From: Bombyx mori
Lineage: Eukaryota; Arthropoda; Insecta; Lepidoptera; Bombycidae
Assembly: GCF_030269925.1 (NCBI RefSeq)
Contig: NC_085133.1
Coordinates: 1,880,001 to 1,944,000, forward strand
Direction: 5' to 3'
Length of the DNA stretch: 64,000 bases
The notes below the pieces were generated by a model. It was given only the letters and a program-made list of their open reading frames with translations. It searched no databases and was not told the origin of the DNA. The position numbers and the translations under genes are program-made. Below are positions 1 to 13,300 of the stretch, piece after piece (the first letter of the stretch is position 1; each line of letters opens with the position of its first letter).

Positions 1-1268
1 ATTGTGATTAGCAGTAATTGCTCATTAGTCCTGAAGATTAAGCTGTCATTTATTTTAGAAAAACCATGCTTTGTATTACTTTCAATCAGCCCACGCCCAC
101 TAGTAGCAGCTAAAACTGAAGCTAAAACTGCGAATTGAATAACCTCTGAGAGCAGGAGCACCGCCATCTCTTTTTGGTACTTACTTTTTATATGCAAAGA
201 ATATCTTGATTACTCTAAATAACTTTCGGGATGATAGACATGGTGAAACTAGATTACTCCGAAGCAATAGATGCTAATAATAACAAAAGAAACATTTTTA
301 TAATATGTTAAATTTTATTGAATTGGAATTATATTATTTGTTCTTGTAATATCTGATTTATTTATGTTATTTATCATTATCTGTATTACAGACCGAAGAA
401 CTATTAGTTAGATTTGCTTTGTTGTGAATTTACATTATTTATCTAATTCACCTGAGACACTTATACTGTATTCTAAAACTGGCAATCCTGCCGTTTATTC
501 ATTGACTCTCATTATGAACCGAAAATAGTATTGCCCAGTTCTGACATTGCGATTTGTGGTGTTTTTTTTAATACCACGTGACGTACGTTATAATAGTTAC
601 GGAATAAATAAAAACTTTAGAATTATACAGAACATTTTGTTCCTGTTTTTTACATTTGGTTCATGGGTAAAATTGGAAAAAAATTGGTAGAAACTAAGAA
701 ATATTTCACAGAAAATAACATAACTTTGCTCTGGTAAAATTGTTCCTATGTGAGAGAGTAAAAAATATCTTCTCTCTCTAACACACAAAATGCTTAGCGC
801 CATCTTTTGAGATAACATTGTAATAAATAAAATTGGTATTACCATGCTTCTGTTTAAATCTGCAAAATATTACCAATGCATTGAAATTCATAAATTAAAG
901 TTTTGTTGTTCATACGGATGTAGCTAAGAAAACACTAAAATCAAATTGATTAAATAATGGTAACATCAGAAGCTGTTTGGCCAAGATAAATTAGTCAATT
1001 AAAACCAACATATGAAATGGTGGACAGCGCCATCTAGTGCGTAGTTATGCAAAATTAAAGTTAATCCGTCAAAAGAAACGGAAAAACACGAGTGTGCGTC
1101 GCCCATGGAGTTAATAAGTAATAGTAACTCCATGGCGTCGCCTCAGTAGATATCAGCTGAATTATTCGGCTAAAATGCCCTGGCACGGGCATACGTAGTC
1201 GTCGGTCCGCCATTACGACGCAGCCGAAGACACGTTCGTCGTATTTAGTTAAATATTTTGGTTTATAA
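1..1268. other. Region upstream of MED26 coding exon 1
   Basis: AT-rich DNA without a convincing coding frame or a repeat I recognise. The last 200 bases before the MED26 ATG are richer in GC and CpG and probably hold the promoter and 5' leader, but I see no clear TATA box. An inverted repeat at 1103-1135 is listed separately. Confidence 0.4.
1103..1135. repeat. Perfect 11-bp hairpin upstream of MED26
   Basis: CCATGGAGTTA at 1103-1113 is the exact reverse complement of TAACTCCATGG at 1125-1135, with an 11-base spacer. It lies about 135 bases before the MED26 start codon, so it is either in the 5' leader or in the promoter. Each arm contains an NcoI-type palindrome with an ATG. Function unknown. 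Confidence 0.6.
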
Positions 1269-1331
1269 ATGAGTAATAACGCTCATGAACTAAGTAATCG
1301 ACTTCTGAATGCGTTGGATAACAATTACAAT
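1269..1331 (+). CDS. MED26: MED26 coding exon 1
   Basis: Encodes the first 21 residues, from ATG to NNYN, with [11 protein letters not shown] matching the start of the MED26 LW domain (human: a similar RLLQAID segment). The donor GTAAGT follows directly at 1332, phase 0. No other ATG in this frame lies close upstream. The exon is placed by homology to the N-terminus and by fit to exon 2; the 18 kb gap makes it less certain than the others. Confidence 0.8.
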
Positions 1332-4300
1332 GTAAGTTTGCGTGTTTTGATCATCGTATGTTCCATAAAGTGATCGAGATACGAAAACGGTCCACGAGCC
1401 CGTGACATCCGATTCAATGTTGCGATTCGGTCAGCGGGGAGACCGCCGCGGAAGTCCCCAGTGGTGCGCGCTGTCGTGTGAGAGTGATCGTTGCTTCTAC
1501 AATGTGAATATGAGTGATATGTCGGTGATAGAGCAGCATTGTCGCAACTGTATACGTCCGTTACGAGCTCGGAGGGGCCACTGACGTTGTCAGTCCCGTC
1601 CCTCCGTCCCTAGTGCCAAAAATTTTGCAACGTGAAAGTATAGAATTGTGCCACGCGTGACCTCCCTTAGGTTTCCAAGGCTCACCATGCTATCTTGTCG
1701 GAGTCGCTTCAGGAATTTGTTTGTTAAACCAATATTTAACCCAACGTGAGTACGTAGCTGTAGTGTTCTAGTGGTCAATTTGGCGCTTGCTGATGGCAGA
1801 CGTGGTCTTCTGGTAAACTTGCTCGTGTTATTTCTTCTTGCGAATTTCAAATTACACGTTATTTCCTCATAAATCGAATTGATACAGATTATGATAAAAT
1901 CACCACGAATTTGTTATTGAGACTGGCTTGTTGATAGCTTGGTCAGTGTTTAACATATATGTAAAGGTATTGGCTATAATTGTTATCTTTTTGTCTCTTA
2001 TCACTACAGGTGATTAGCGTTTTACATGTCTGATATCCACAATGAATGAATACTCTGTCAGTTCTAAACAGGAACTGAAATAGTAGCTAGAATGCACAAG
2101 CATCTTGGTTAAAATGGCAGCATGTCCATGTGCACCATGGCCAAATGCAGTCATCATGCCCCAAGGCTCAAACCATTAAAACATACATTAATACTTCACA
2201 GAAAACTGGCTATTAAATAATACCCATTTATAAAAAAACGACTATAAACTCTTAATGCTGAAACCGCATGGCTTGATTTATGATTATAAATCTTTGGCAG
2301 ATCCCAAAAAAAATCTTAAACTATAGTCTCTAAACTCTAACCTATAACTCATGTGTATTGCTTTCTGATTCTTGAATACAACCGGTGTATGAAAATCTTA
2401 ATGTCAACATGTAAGGTTCTCGGAAACCAAAATGAATATGTGATAGATGAACAGAAACTTCCAGAGCATAGAGGTCTGTATGAGAGTGAATTTTAAAATT
2501 TTAACTGAAACATAAAATATTTACAGCATTTGAAAATTCAATATTGGATTTAAATTGTAATAAACTTAAGGGCAATAACACAATATGCAAAATGATAACA
2601 AAAAAATACTCGTTTTATTCAAGATTTATATTTTATTCATTCATACATTCTACTTTAAATGCGATTACCAATTTATTTAAAGTTTCCAACTATCTACAAC
2701 TGTCTGATAATATTAATGCGAAAGCTTATGAATATATTCATTACTCTTTAGAAAAAAATCCTACTGAACTATGTGGTGAATAGATAGATAGCTTCAATAA
2801 ATTGTAGATTGGCAATAGACAGAGGTTGCCCTTGGCATTACTGATGTCCGGGAGCACCTGTGACTATGTAGCATTAGCTGAGTCTTTAGTTTATTTACCT
2901 ATAAACCATGCAATAAACGCATTAAAAAAACCATAGAGAATGACAAGGTTCCTCAAGTTATTCTCATGTTGTTACGCAAGTTTTTGCCGTTCATTTATTT
3001 GTATTAAGTTCCACATATCTCTGCAAAGTTTTTACCATGATCACGGGGAGACATGGAATTGTGGTAAAATTAGTATTCAATTAAATGTCTCTTTTCAAAC
3101 TTAATTTATATTTTGATATAAAATTTGTAAATTTTAGAAAGTCACTGGTTCCTCCAAGTGTATAGGTTATGAATATAGTGTTCTATGATATTACTAAAAA
3201 AGAAGGCTGCCAATTATGTGGGTTGTTAACCTAAAATATTTACACTCATAATTGCATGGTCACTCAATTTATTACTTAAAAACTCCATTTAAACACTTAA
3301 AATGTAACAGTTACATACAGTGCTTTGCTGTTGTCACTGCTTTACTTACTGAAAAACATTTAACAGTGCGAGCATGAGTGACTTACCAGTTTCCATCAAA
3401 TATAGTACTAGAAATTAAAATGGAGAAGCAACTATTGCCATTGTCCAAAATAAAAGGACTAAGACTTCAAATACGATGCCTAAGAGGATATTGACATCAA
3501 TGCATATCAATTTATATAACTCTTCTTTACATCGATAATCTATGCTCAGGGTCTGGCCTCCCTGAATAAGTTTCGCTCGAGCTCTTGTCTATTCTCAACT
3601 GCGATGATAGTATCTTAGATTGAAGAGTTGAGAGTAGTGTATATGGTCCTACCAGCGCATTGGACTTCTGCCTTTTGGCATTCATCTGCATACCTAGTGT
3701 GTGAATTCAAATATAAAGGCATTTATTTCAACTTAGTATAGTGTATTATATAGTATAGTATATAGTATATTATATAGTATAGTGTATAGTATATTTTGAA
3801 TACTATAAATTACTAACAGCTCTAAATAGACCCACAATATTCAGTATAATAGCATAAAACTGTTTTGTTTAATATAGATATTTTGTTTATTTTTCAAGTA
3901 ACTGTATGGTAATTAAAAGTCAAAATTTCATTATATGCCATGCTGTACAAAAATAAATATGAATTAATATTTTGTTATGGCATCTTGTTGAAAAGGTTTT
4001 GCTTATATTCCTGAAGCTGAGTGTGAAAGCCATCTCGGCCAAGCTAACTAGTATTTTTGAAAGATTAACTCTGATTTCAGTTTAACCCAAAGCCTTATTA
4101 AATAAGGCTTAAATACTTAGGTCTTATTAACTACATTGCTACACACAAAATAAAAAAAACATGTCTCAAATTGATAATATTTTATTTATGACCTTTATTT
4201 ATTAATATTAGTAAATTTACTAAATTATTAGTGGTACATAGTCACAGGTTTCAATAAGGATAATGGTTAAAATGTGACATGAAATAGATAACCATTGTAA

Positions 4301-7300
4301 CACTATTTTGATGTTGAAACTATAATTAAACTAGGTAATATAACACTCGGGGTCAGAAGATCTTATCTGTTTTGTAGAACTCAATATGATAATGTGATCT
4401 GTCCCTTTTGAGTTTCTTCTACCACGTTCTTATAATTTTTCTAATAATTCTAATGTTCTAATTTTTCTATAATTTTAAATACTGATCGTAGAACAATTGA
4501 CAATCACTGTGTTATTAGTAAGACAGCCATCGAGCCCACATTTTATTTGTTGTCTCCATTAGCTTAGTGACTAATATACCAAAATATTTTGCATTTGGCA
4601 TCTAGGTGTTCTTGTTTCATATTCCAGTTTCTAGTACTGCTAATCATGAGAAAATTGTTACTTTGAGCTCTTTAATGTAGAATGTGTGAGCAACAAAAAT
4701 TTACTGTGGTGTTCACAGCATCCATAGTTTTTTATTTTTTTATTGCCTTTATAGGCAGACGAGCATACGGCCTATCTGATGGTAAGTGGTCACCGTCGCT
4801 CATGGACGTCAGCAATGCCAGGAGCAGAGCCAAGCCACTGCCTACCATAAAGTACTCTCCGCAAGCCTCGTTTGAAGAAGGACATGTCATAGCGCTCGGA
4901 AAACACCGTGGAGGGAAGTTCATTCCAAAGCCGGATGGTACGTGGCAAAAAAGATCTTTGGAAACGCACTGTCGATGAACGCAGCGGTTCCAGATAATAT
5001 CCAAACGGATGAGCTGTGGGTCCATATCTGCTAACTAAGATGACAATATATATTTAAATAGAGATGAAATATTTAATGACATTAAGTCAAGAAAGCAATG
5101 AATTTTTTTGTTAAATGGATACATTTTAAAACTGTTCACCAGTTCTTAATATCAGCTTCATATACTCTTTTGTAAAATTTATAAAGATTTTAAAATCACT
5201 CTTCTAGCTTCTAGCTAGACTAATATAGTCCAGTAAAATTTTGATAGAAATAAATACCATTGCTAAAGTGTCATAGTCCAGGATAACCAAGTCGCTAGGG
5301 CTGCCCAAGCAGTGTTGGGAACTGCAACTTAGAAAGAAGGTAGAGGTTTTTTGATTTAAACGGAATCATTGCAATGAAGTTTAAGATGGAGAGGTATCAT
5401 AAAAGATGCTGTGACCTTAAAGAAATTATCTATGACTCATATTTAATTTGATCATTATAAGGAAATAGATAAAGGACAATAAATAGACTAAAGTTGATAA
5501 ACAAGTAACGCTTTTTTGTGAGCTGGGGCCCAAGCTCCTACGAGGTTGCCGCGCCGAAGGGGTGCGCGGGGACCTCGACGGAGCTGGACGGTCCGTAGAT
5601 GTTGGAACCGGACTGTGGGCTCAAGGATGGAATTCAGGGTCCAAATACTGATACCCATTAAATACTATACTGAGACCTTAGAACTTATATCTCAAGGTGG
5701 GTGGCGCATTTACGTTGTAGATCTATGGACTCCAGTAACCACTTAACACCAAGTTGGCTGTGAGTTTGTCCACCCACATAAACAATAAAAAAATAATATT
5801 TATCTACACAAATTCATTCTTTTACAAAAAAAATTAATTAAGTTTTTTATATTACTTAAAGTAAAAATTCTTGAATGCATCGAATGAAGGAAGTATAATA
5901 TTCCAATTTCAGTTGTTATTTTTTACTGCTACACAAACCAACTACAGAGCCATAAAACTTACCAATAGTGGACACAATCGTTTTGTTTTATGAAACATTT
6001 CGTATTGGTTCTTGTGCTATTTGCATTATTTTGCCTATGAACTAGGCAAATTTGTTTGCAGTGGATGACAAAATGAATGAAATTACAATATTATCTTGAT
6101 TCTGAGCGAAAACTTTTGATGATTACCGAGTGAAGTTTGGTAAAAATAAGGTGACTGTTAACACTATAAAAGAAAATGCCTTTTTCGACTGTAGTGTGAA
6201 CAAATAATTAATTGTTGATAAAGAAATGTTTGTAAAATACTGTATTTTTTTAATTTCTCTACAGGCAAATGGGTAGGCCTACCTCACTGCTGTTAAGTAG
6301 TCACCATCAGGTCAGGTTATGGGTATTGGTAATGATAGAGTCATAGTCAAGCTTTTACATGATATTAAGATGCGAGTCATTAAATTCAATTTTTTTTTGT
6401 CTTTTACGCCAGACCAATATCGATCAATACACTTTTTTTTTTATAAAAAATCTCTTCAAATTAGAAGTAAATGCAGCAACACGTATCCATACCGGCCATA
6501 TTGAACGGCCGTCTGGTGTAGTGGTAAGTGACATGGTCACTACACAAGGGGGTCGCGGGTTCGAATCCCGCAAAGGGAAGATATTTGTATGATAAATATA
6601 AATGTCTTTTCCAGGGTTATGGATGTATATGAAATATATGTATGTGTATAATAAAAATCTTACATTTATTTCCGTTATCTGGTACCTGTAACACAAGTTC
6701 TTTACGAACTTAGCACGGGACCAGTTAACGTGGCGTGATTGTTATTAAAATATTTATTTATACCTTCTTTGCTGCATACATTTTTATATTCCCCCTCATG
6801 TAACTTCGAAGTGTCAATGTTTTTTGAACTTTGTACATCGTGCGAGTAGAAAGCTTATGGCCCATCTGATATTCAGTTGTAACTGGAATACATAAGACGT
6901 CACAATGTCGCCATCTTGAAACATTAAACCTATCGTATAACAACTAAACTTGATTTCCAATTGCATGGAAATAATTATTTAGAAAAACTATTTATATTAA
7001 AAGTTGTATTTCTAAACTTTCAAATGTACACAATGAAAGTTTAAATTTTGCATTCAAGACATGCAAATTAAAAACTAAATATAAATAAATTTAATCAAAA
7101 TTTCGTTTATTTTTGTTCATAACGTTGTTGAACGAACTTCTTGGGGACTTAGAGCAATATTGGTTCATCAGTTGAGAGTTCATTGTTTGGCGCTTTTCAT
7201 AATTGGTTAATGTGGGTGACGTATTTCAATTATTTTCCAAAGGAATACTGCATTACAGTATGAAGAGACGGGACAGCAAAGCAGCAATTGCAGTTGTAGT

Positions 7301-10300
7301 CTTCGACTTGTCTTGAGGTAGACGACACCTTGGCTATGTCGTGAATAAAGTAGCGGAAGGGGAATTACCCCTCAACACCAAGTAGAGCAGTGTGTGCTTA
7401 GTGTTAGTTTTTAACGTTTTCGATAACGTAAAAGTTAACTCAAATTTGCATGCATTTGGAACAGCGCCCCTGGCGGCAAACGTAGACAAACTTTCCAATT
7501 CCATACAAAATTGAGTTAACTTTTACGCGATCGAGAACGTTAAAAATCTCTCACCAAGCACACAGTTTGTCTTGCTCTCGCGATACTTAGGTATCGGCAT
7601 TAGAGTTCTAAAGTTTTCCGCAAACCATTTTTACGTAAGTTTACCTGATTAAATATGTTGGGAATAATCGTGTCGAAGGTTTTAGCTAGGGACAGGATTC
7701 AGAATATACGACAGGATTTGATTGTTGATACGTCTTAAATCATGGTCGGGATTTTCTCTAGTTGGATTTTTTTTTACGCAATTTATAATTTTACGGGTTT
7801 CATTTTTATTACACGATGTTATTCCTTCACCGTGGAAGTTAATCGTGAACATTTGTTGAGTACGTATTTCATTAGAAAAATTGGTACCCGCCTGCGGGAT
7901 TCGAACACCGGTGCATCGCTTCAACACGAATGCACCGGACGTCTTATCCGTTAGGCCACGACGACTACAGGAATTCGATTATAGCCCGATTAAGTTCGTC
8001 TAGGGTATCAGCTAATTTAATAATTACTTTAGAACAGGTGCATTTTCCGGCTCGCCAAATACGCTACTCGCCAATCGAAATGTTCTTCGACTGTTTGATT
8101 GAATGTGATTAAAACTCGCACGGTCCTAGTTCAATTAGCGTGTAAACATAACGACTCTTGGCCGTTTTATCGATTTAAGGATCACTCACGGCTACCGAGA
8201 ATAATTCGGTCGTGAGATATGGAAGTTTTAGTAGAGGCCGGAAGAAGATATAAGCTTAAGCAAAAACAAAAGTTGTCGTTCGTGTGTGTGTGTGATGTAT
8301 ATTTATGTAGTTTATCATATTTAAAGGGAGAATGAAATAGATCTTAGACTCCGTCGAAGCCGCCTACTTAGTGACATACTGTCAATATTTTGGCCATGTA
8401 ATACTATGTGCTGTAAATATTAAGGTCTTTACTTACGAAATTGTCGTTTAGTACACACAGCTTAGTCAATTTTATTATAAATATTTTTATTCCTATATAT
8501 AAAAATGTGCAACCATGATATGGATGTATCTCTGCCAACGCATTGTTATTTTTTAATTTTTAATGCTATTCTTGAAGAAGTCCGGTACCCGGGAACCAAC
8601 AGACTGTTCAAAGAAATTTGTAATGCCTCTGGGGTATTGATTGTTTTTCCTGCTAAAAAGTTGTCCAAAAATTTGAAAAGAAGAAGTCTTTCGTTGCATG
8701 TTGATGATGCAAAACTTTAAACTCTATCTCTTGAAGCTTAGAGACCGTCTGTTGGACCTTATGAGGTTGAGCGTTGTCGTGTGGGATCAGTGGGGACGGG
8801 CGATTAACCAAGGCTAGCCAGAGATTTGTGAGCTTCATTATTGTGTCTAGTTCCTCACAGTACATATCCGCAGTAATGCTAGTTATACCGGCACTAGAGC
8901 AACAAATAATGACAGAGATGAATAGAGTAGTGAAAACAAAACGCCAATCGATAAACAAATGAGTGAATTAAAAAATAGGATTCTATATTTATAAAATAAA
9001 ATTCATTGCCAGACATACACAGGTAAATAATTACGTTTCAAATGGCCAGTGTGCTTAGTGCTAGTTTTTTAAAGTTCTCGATAGCGTAAAAGTTAACTCA
9101 AATTTGTATGGAGTTGCAACATTTGCCTAAGTTTTCCGCTAGGGGCGCTGTTCCAACTGCATACAATTTTGAGTTAACTTGTACACTATCGAAACCTTTA
9201 AAAAACTAGCACTAAGCACACTACTGTAAAACGCCAAAATCATAATCATTTAAAGAAGACTTTCACATGATCTTTTATTAATTTATAATACGTAATTTTC
9301 GTTTAAGTGGGTGATAGTATTAACTTTAGAAATAAATGGAGGCCTAGCGACAGACAGAGGTTCAGCAGTGTCCCTGGTGAACGGTCGAATGACTACTTGA
9401 ACGGTCGAAGGTCACTTGAACATCTTATATAAGAACGGTCAATTATTATTCGTTCTGTTTCGTCTTTTTGTGACTTCAGAAGTCAAAAAATGTACTGCGT
9501 CGCTGCTGGTCACGTACGCCCTCGTTCCATTTATTTTTGAATTATTTTCAAATGTCTGTCTTAGTCTGTCTATGTCTAGTCATTATAGGTTTTATGTCTT
9601 GTCAAAGAGGTTGCACGCCACGACATCCCCACCTCCAGTACCAGAAGGCTGGTACTCAAGATGAGGAGTGTACGTCCAACCTGCACAGTTTCGTCGCCGG
9701 TCTTGTGTAGAGTCCATGTCTGGTCCGAACTTTAGCAACGCGAACCATGTCGTCCTTACCAGGGAAGACCTGCTCGATCTTGCCAAGCGGCCACTGGTTG
9801 CGGGGTAGCTGGGAGTCAACAACAACTACGACGTCACCAATCGCCAGTGGTCTGTCAGAATCTCTGTACCATTTGTCTCGTCGTGTCAAAGTGGGCAAGT
9901 ACTCCTTGACCCAGCGTTTCCAAATCAAGTCTGCAAGTCGTTGAGATTCTCTCCAAGTCCGTTTCAGTAAATCATGGTCCGTAAACATTCCGAAAGGATG
10001 GTCAATAAATTCTGTCTTTGGTAGTAAAAAATCATTCGGAGTCAAGGGCAAGTCGTCGTCAAAATCAAGAGGTACGTATGTCAGTGGTCTTGAATTCACC
10101 ATGAATTCAGCCTCAGCCAGGAGTGTCATTAAAGTCTGATCGTTAGGTGTTCTGGTCTTGAGCGTTACTCGCAAGCTTGTTTTGACGGATCTCACGAGCC
10201 GCTCCCAGCATCCACCCATATGAGGTGCGTCAGGGGCTATGAATCGCCACTCCAAGTGTCGGAGGCTACCGAAGGTGATGAGTTCGTCTTTGTCGATAGC

Positions 10301-13300
10301 TTGTACAGCTCGCTTCAGTTCACGGTCAGCCCCACGAAAGGTAGTCGCGTTGTCGCTGAAAATAATACTTGGACAGCCTCGTCTCGCTATCAGCCGTCTG
10401 AGGCTCATCAACACGGAGCTGGTTGTCAAATCGTGAACCAACTCCAGATGGATAGAGCGAACTGTCAGACATGTAAATAGTGCTACCCATCTTTTCTCGT
10501 GTCTACGTCCAACCTTCACTATAATTGGACCGAAATAATCTAACCCGGTGTAAGTGAAAGGTCGACTGACCTCCTTCAATCTAACATCTGGTAAATCAGC
10601 CATGAGTGGTGGCGAGGGCTTCGCACGACTGTTCTTGCAGAACTGACAGTCATTCCATGTCATCTTTACTGCATTACGTCCATTTATTATCCAGAATCGT
10701 CGTCTCACTTCATGCAGCACACGTTCGCGTCCATTATGTGCTGAGTCCACGTGATACTGCATAAGTTGTAATTTGACATATTTGTCTTTTGGATTCAAAA
10801 TTATAGGGTGCCTGAAATCGTTATCACCATCTGCTCTGCAGATCCTCCCACGAACACGGAGGATGCCGTCCTTGTCTAAAAATGGTGTAAGCTGACGGAG
10901 CGGAGAATCTCGCTTCACTTGTCCGGTTTTCTTGACACTTTCTATATCGTCTGAGAACATTCGTCTTTGGCTTTCTCTAATCCAGATTAGCTCCGCTACT
11001 TTAACTTCGTCGGCTGTCAACTCACCGTGTCGCTTGCTACTCTTGTGCATCCAGTTGTGTACTGCACGCATAAACCAAGCGGTGCTCCTGATAAGTCTCC
11101 AGTATCGGGAAAAACGACTGTCATCGGGTAGCTCTACAGTCATTAGAGTAATGGTGTTAACCTTAACCTCGACGTCGTCAGGGTCCAGACTTATGACAGA
11201 ATCATCTTGTGGCCAGGTCTCTTTGGGCTCACGTAGAAATGACGGTCCATTCATCCATCGTGTGTTGTCCTCGGCAACAGTCTCCCTTGTGGCGTCATCT
11301 GCAGCATTTAGTCCTGAAGGTACCCACCTCCAGTGACTGACCTCAGTCAGCTCAGAAATCTCACTGACGCGATGGGCTACGAAAGGCTTGAAACGGCCAC
11401 TGTCAGACCTAAGCCAACTTAACACGGTCTTTGAGTCAGACCAGTAGGTCACGGTACTCACGTCTATATTTTTCTTCAAAGTGTGAGCTAGTCTTGCACC
11501 CATAAGCGCAGCTTGTAGCTCAAGTCGAGGGATACTCATCACTTTAAGAGGTGCAACACGTGCGCGTGCAATGACAAAAGACACGTGCCATTTGCCATCA
11601 GTCGTTTTGTCTCGTAAATATGCCACACTGGCGAAAGCTTTGCTGCTTGCATCGCAAAAAATATGAAGTTCTGGCGGTTCTTGCTTGCCACATCCATCGT
11701 TAAACAACCAACGTGGAGTCCTGAATTCACTGGTCTTTTGAAGCTCAGTCAACCAAGACTGCCATTTTTCAAACTGGCTAAGCTCAACTTCGTCATCCCA
11801 ACCAACATTTGACTTCCATATGGTCTGCAGCAGAATACGACCCTTCACGGTGACGTAAAGCAAAAAACCTAACGGGTCAAATAGAGACATAATAAGTCTC
11901 ATCACTTCGCGTTTAGTCGGTCTTTTAATGCCTGTCTTAATAGCTTCGCTCACCTTCGGGAACTTCAAATGAAATAGAAATTCGTCAGTCTCTCGATCCC
12001 AACGCACTCCGAGTACTCTTTCAACCTGGTCATCTTTAACGTCTGAGAGGATTTTCAGACAGCTCGGGGCAAGTTTCTCAGCCGGTAAATGAGCTAGTAA
12101 ACGTTTTGAGTTCGATACAAAATTACGTAAGTTAAACCCACCTGAAACATGAATGTGTACCACGTCATCCACCACCCGGATCAGATCATCTTCATGATCG
12201 AAAGAGTGGATATAATCATCGACATAGTGGTGATCAACAATTGCTTTATATGCTTCAGGTTTTGTCGTCTCATACCTACGAGCATTTATATTTTTAACAA
12301 ATTGTGCTGATGACGGCGAGCATACAGCACCAAAGGTCATGACGTTCATGATGTAAGTTTCGCCATCCCACAAAATTCTCTGAGCATGTCTATCTTCCGG
12401 TCGGATGAGAACTCTGTGGAACATTTCCTGTATGTCCGCTGTCACAGCAAACTTTCCTGTCCGGAACTTTAATAAGACTGCTGGTAGTGATGTCAAAAAG
12501 TCAGGTCCTCGCAGTAGGAAATCATTAAATGACTTACCACCAGACTTCGCAGCACAGTCTAAAACAATCCGCAGCTTGTTCGGTTTGTTGGGGTTGAAGA
12601 CTGCAAAATGCGGCAAGTACCAGATCCTAGTCTTAGTCGCAGGATCTCCTGGTTGAATTTTCGTGATGTACCCTTTGTCCAAATTCTCTTCTATCTTAGA
12701 CCTGTACTGAGAAGCAAACTCTGGGTACCTCACCATTTTCTTCTGGACACCGTTGAGTCGGCTCATAGCCAACGGTAGGCTGTCCGGCAGCTGAAGATCG
12801 TCAGACTTCCAAAGCAGGCCAGTCTCCCACCTGCCTTCGGGTAAGAGCTTAGTGGTTCGCTCCATGATGCTCAGCGCTAGCTGATCCTCTCGAGAACGAG
12901 GAAAGTCGTTAGTCTGCTTAACGCCAAACGAGTCTGTGGAGAAAGACTGCTTGACCAGCTCGTGTAGTTCGTCGCATCGACAAGAATGTAAAACAGTTGC
13001 ATCGTCTGGTACACTACCCAGTCCTACATTTCCATGAACTACGTAGCCTAAGTCAGTCTTAGAAACTATTGGTCCAGTCTTATGTCTTTGTATTATCTGT
13101 CTAGTAATAATCAAATCAATGTTGTCTTGTCCAATAAGAAGTTCAATCATGTCAGGCCGTATGTCATAGTCAGTTACATAGTCAGTCACCCACGGATATT
13201 TGTTTACAATTTTCTTATATCTAAAACTATCTACACATATATTAAGATTATTTACAGAACGTGCACTATTTACATTATATACATTTGATACATTTACTCC

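Noticed and set aside
1402..1584. 60-residue frame after MED26 exon 1
   Set aside because: GC-rich intron start with no recognisable domain and no splice fit to exon 2; kept only as a low-interest observation.
4682..4978. 98-residue + strand frame with a hydrophobic start that looks like a signal peptide
   Set aside because: The sequence is the reverse complement of a LINE ORF2 C-terminus and its A-rich 3' end; the frame is accidental.
7880..7965. tRNA-like heads of the SINEs (also 16487, 18256, 63540, 6506, 56160)
   Set aside because: They belong to longer repeated units with A-rich tails and lack a full cloverleaf.
9416..9664. 82-residue frame inside the LTR, repeated at 14938
   Set aside because: Present in both LTRs, not part of the known BEL/Pao protein set, no domain. 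Most likely chance.
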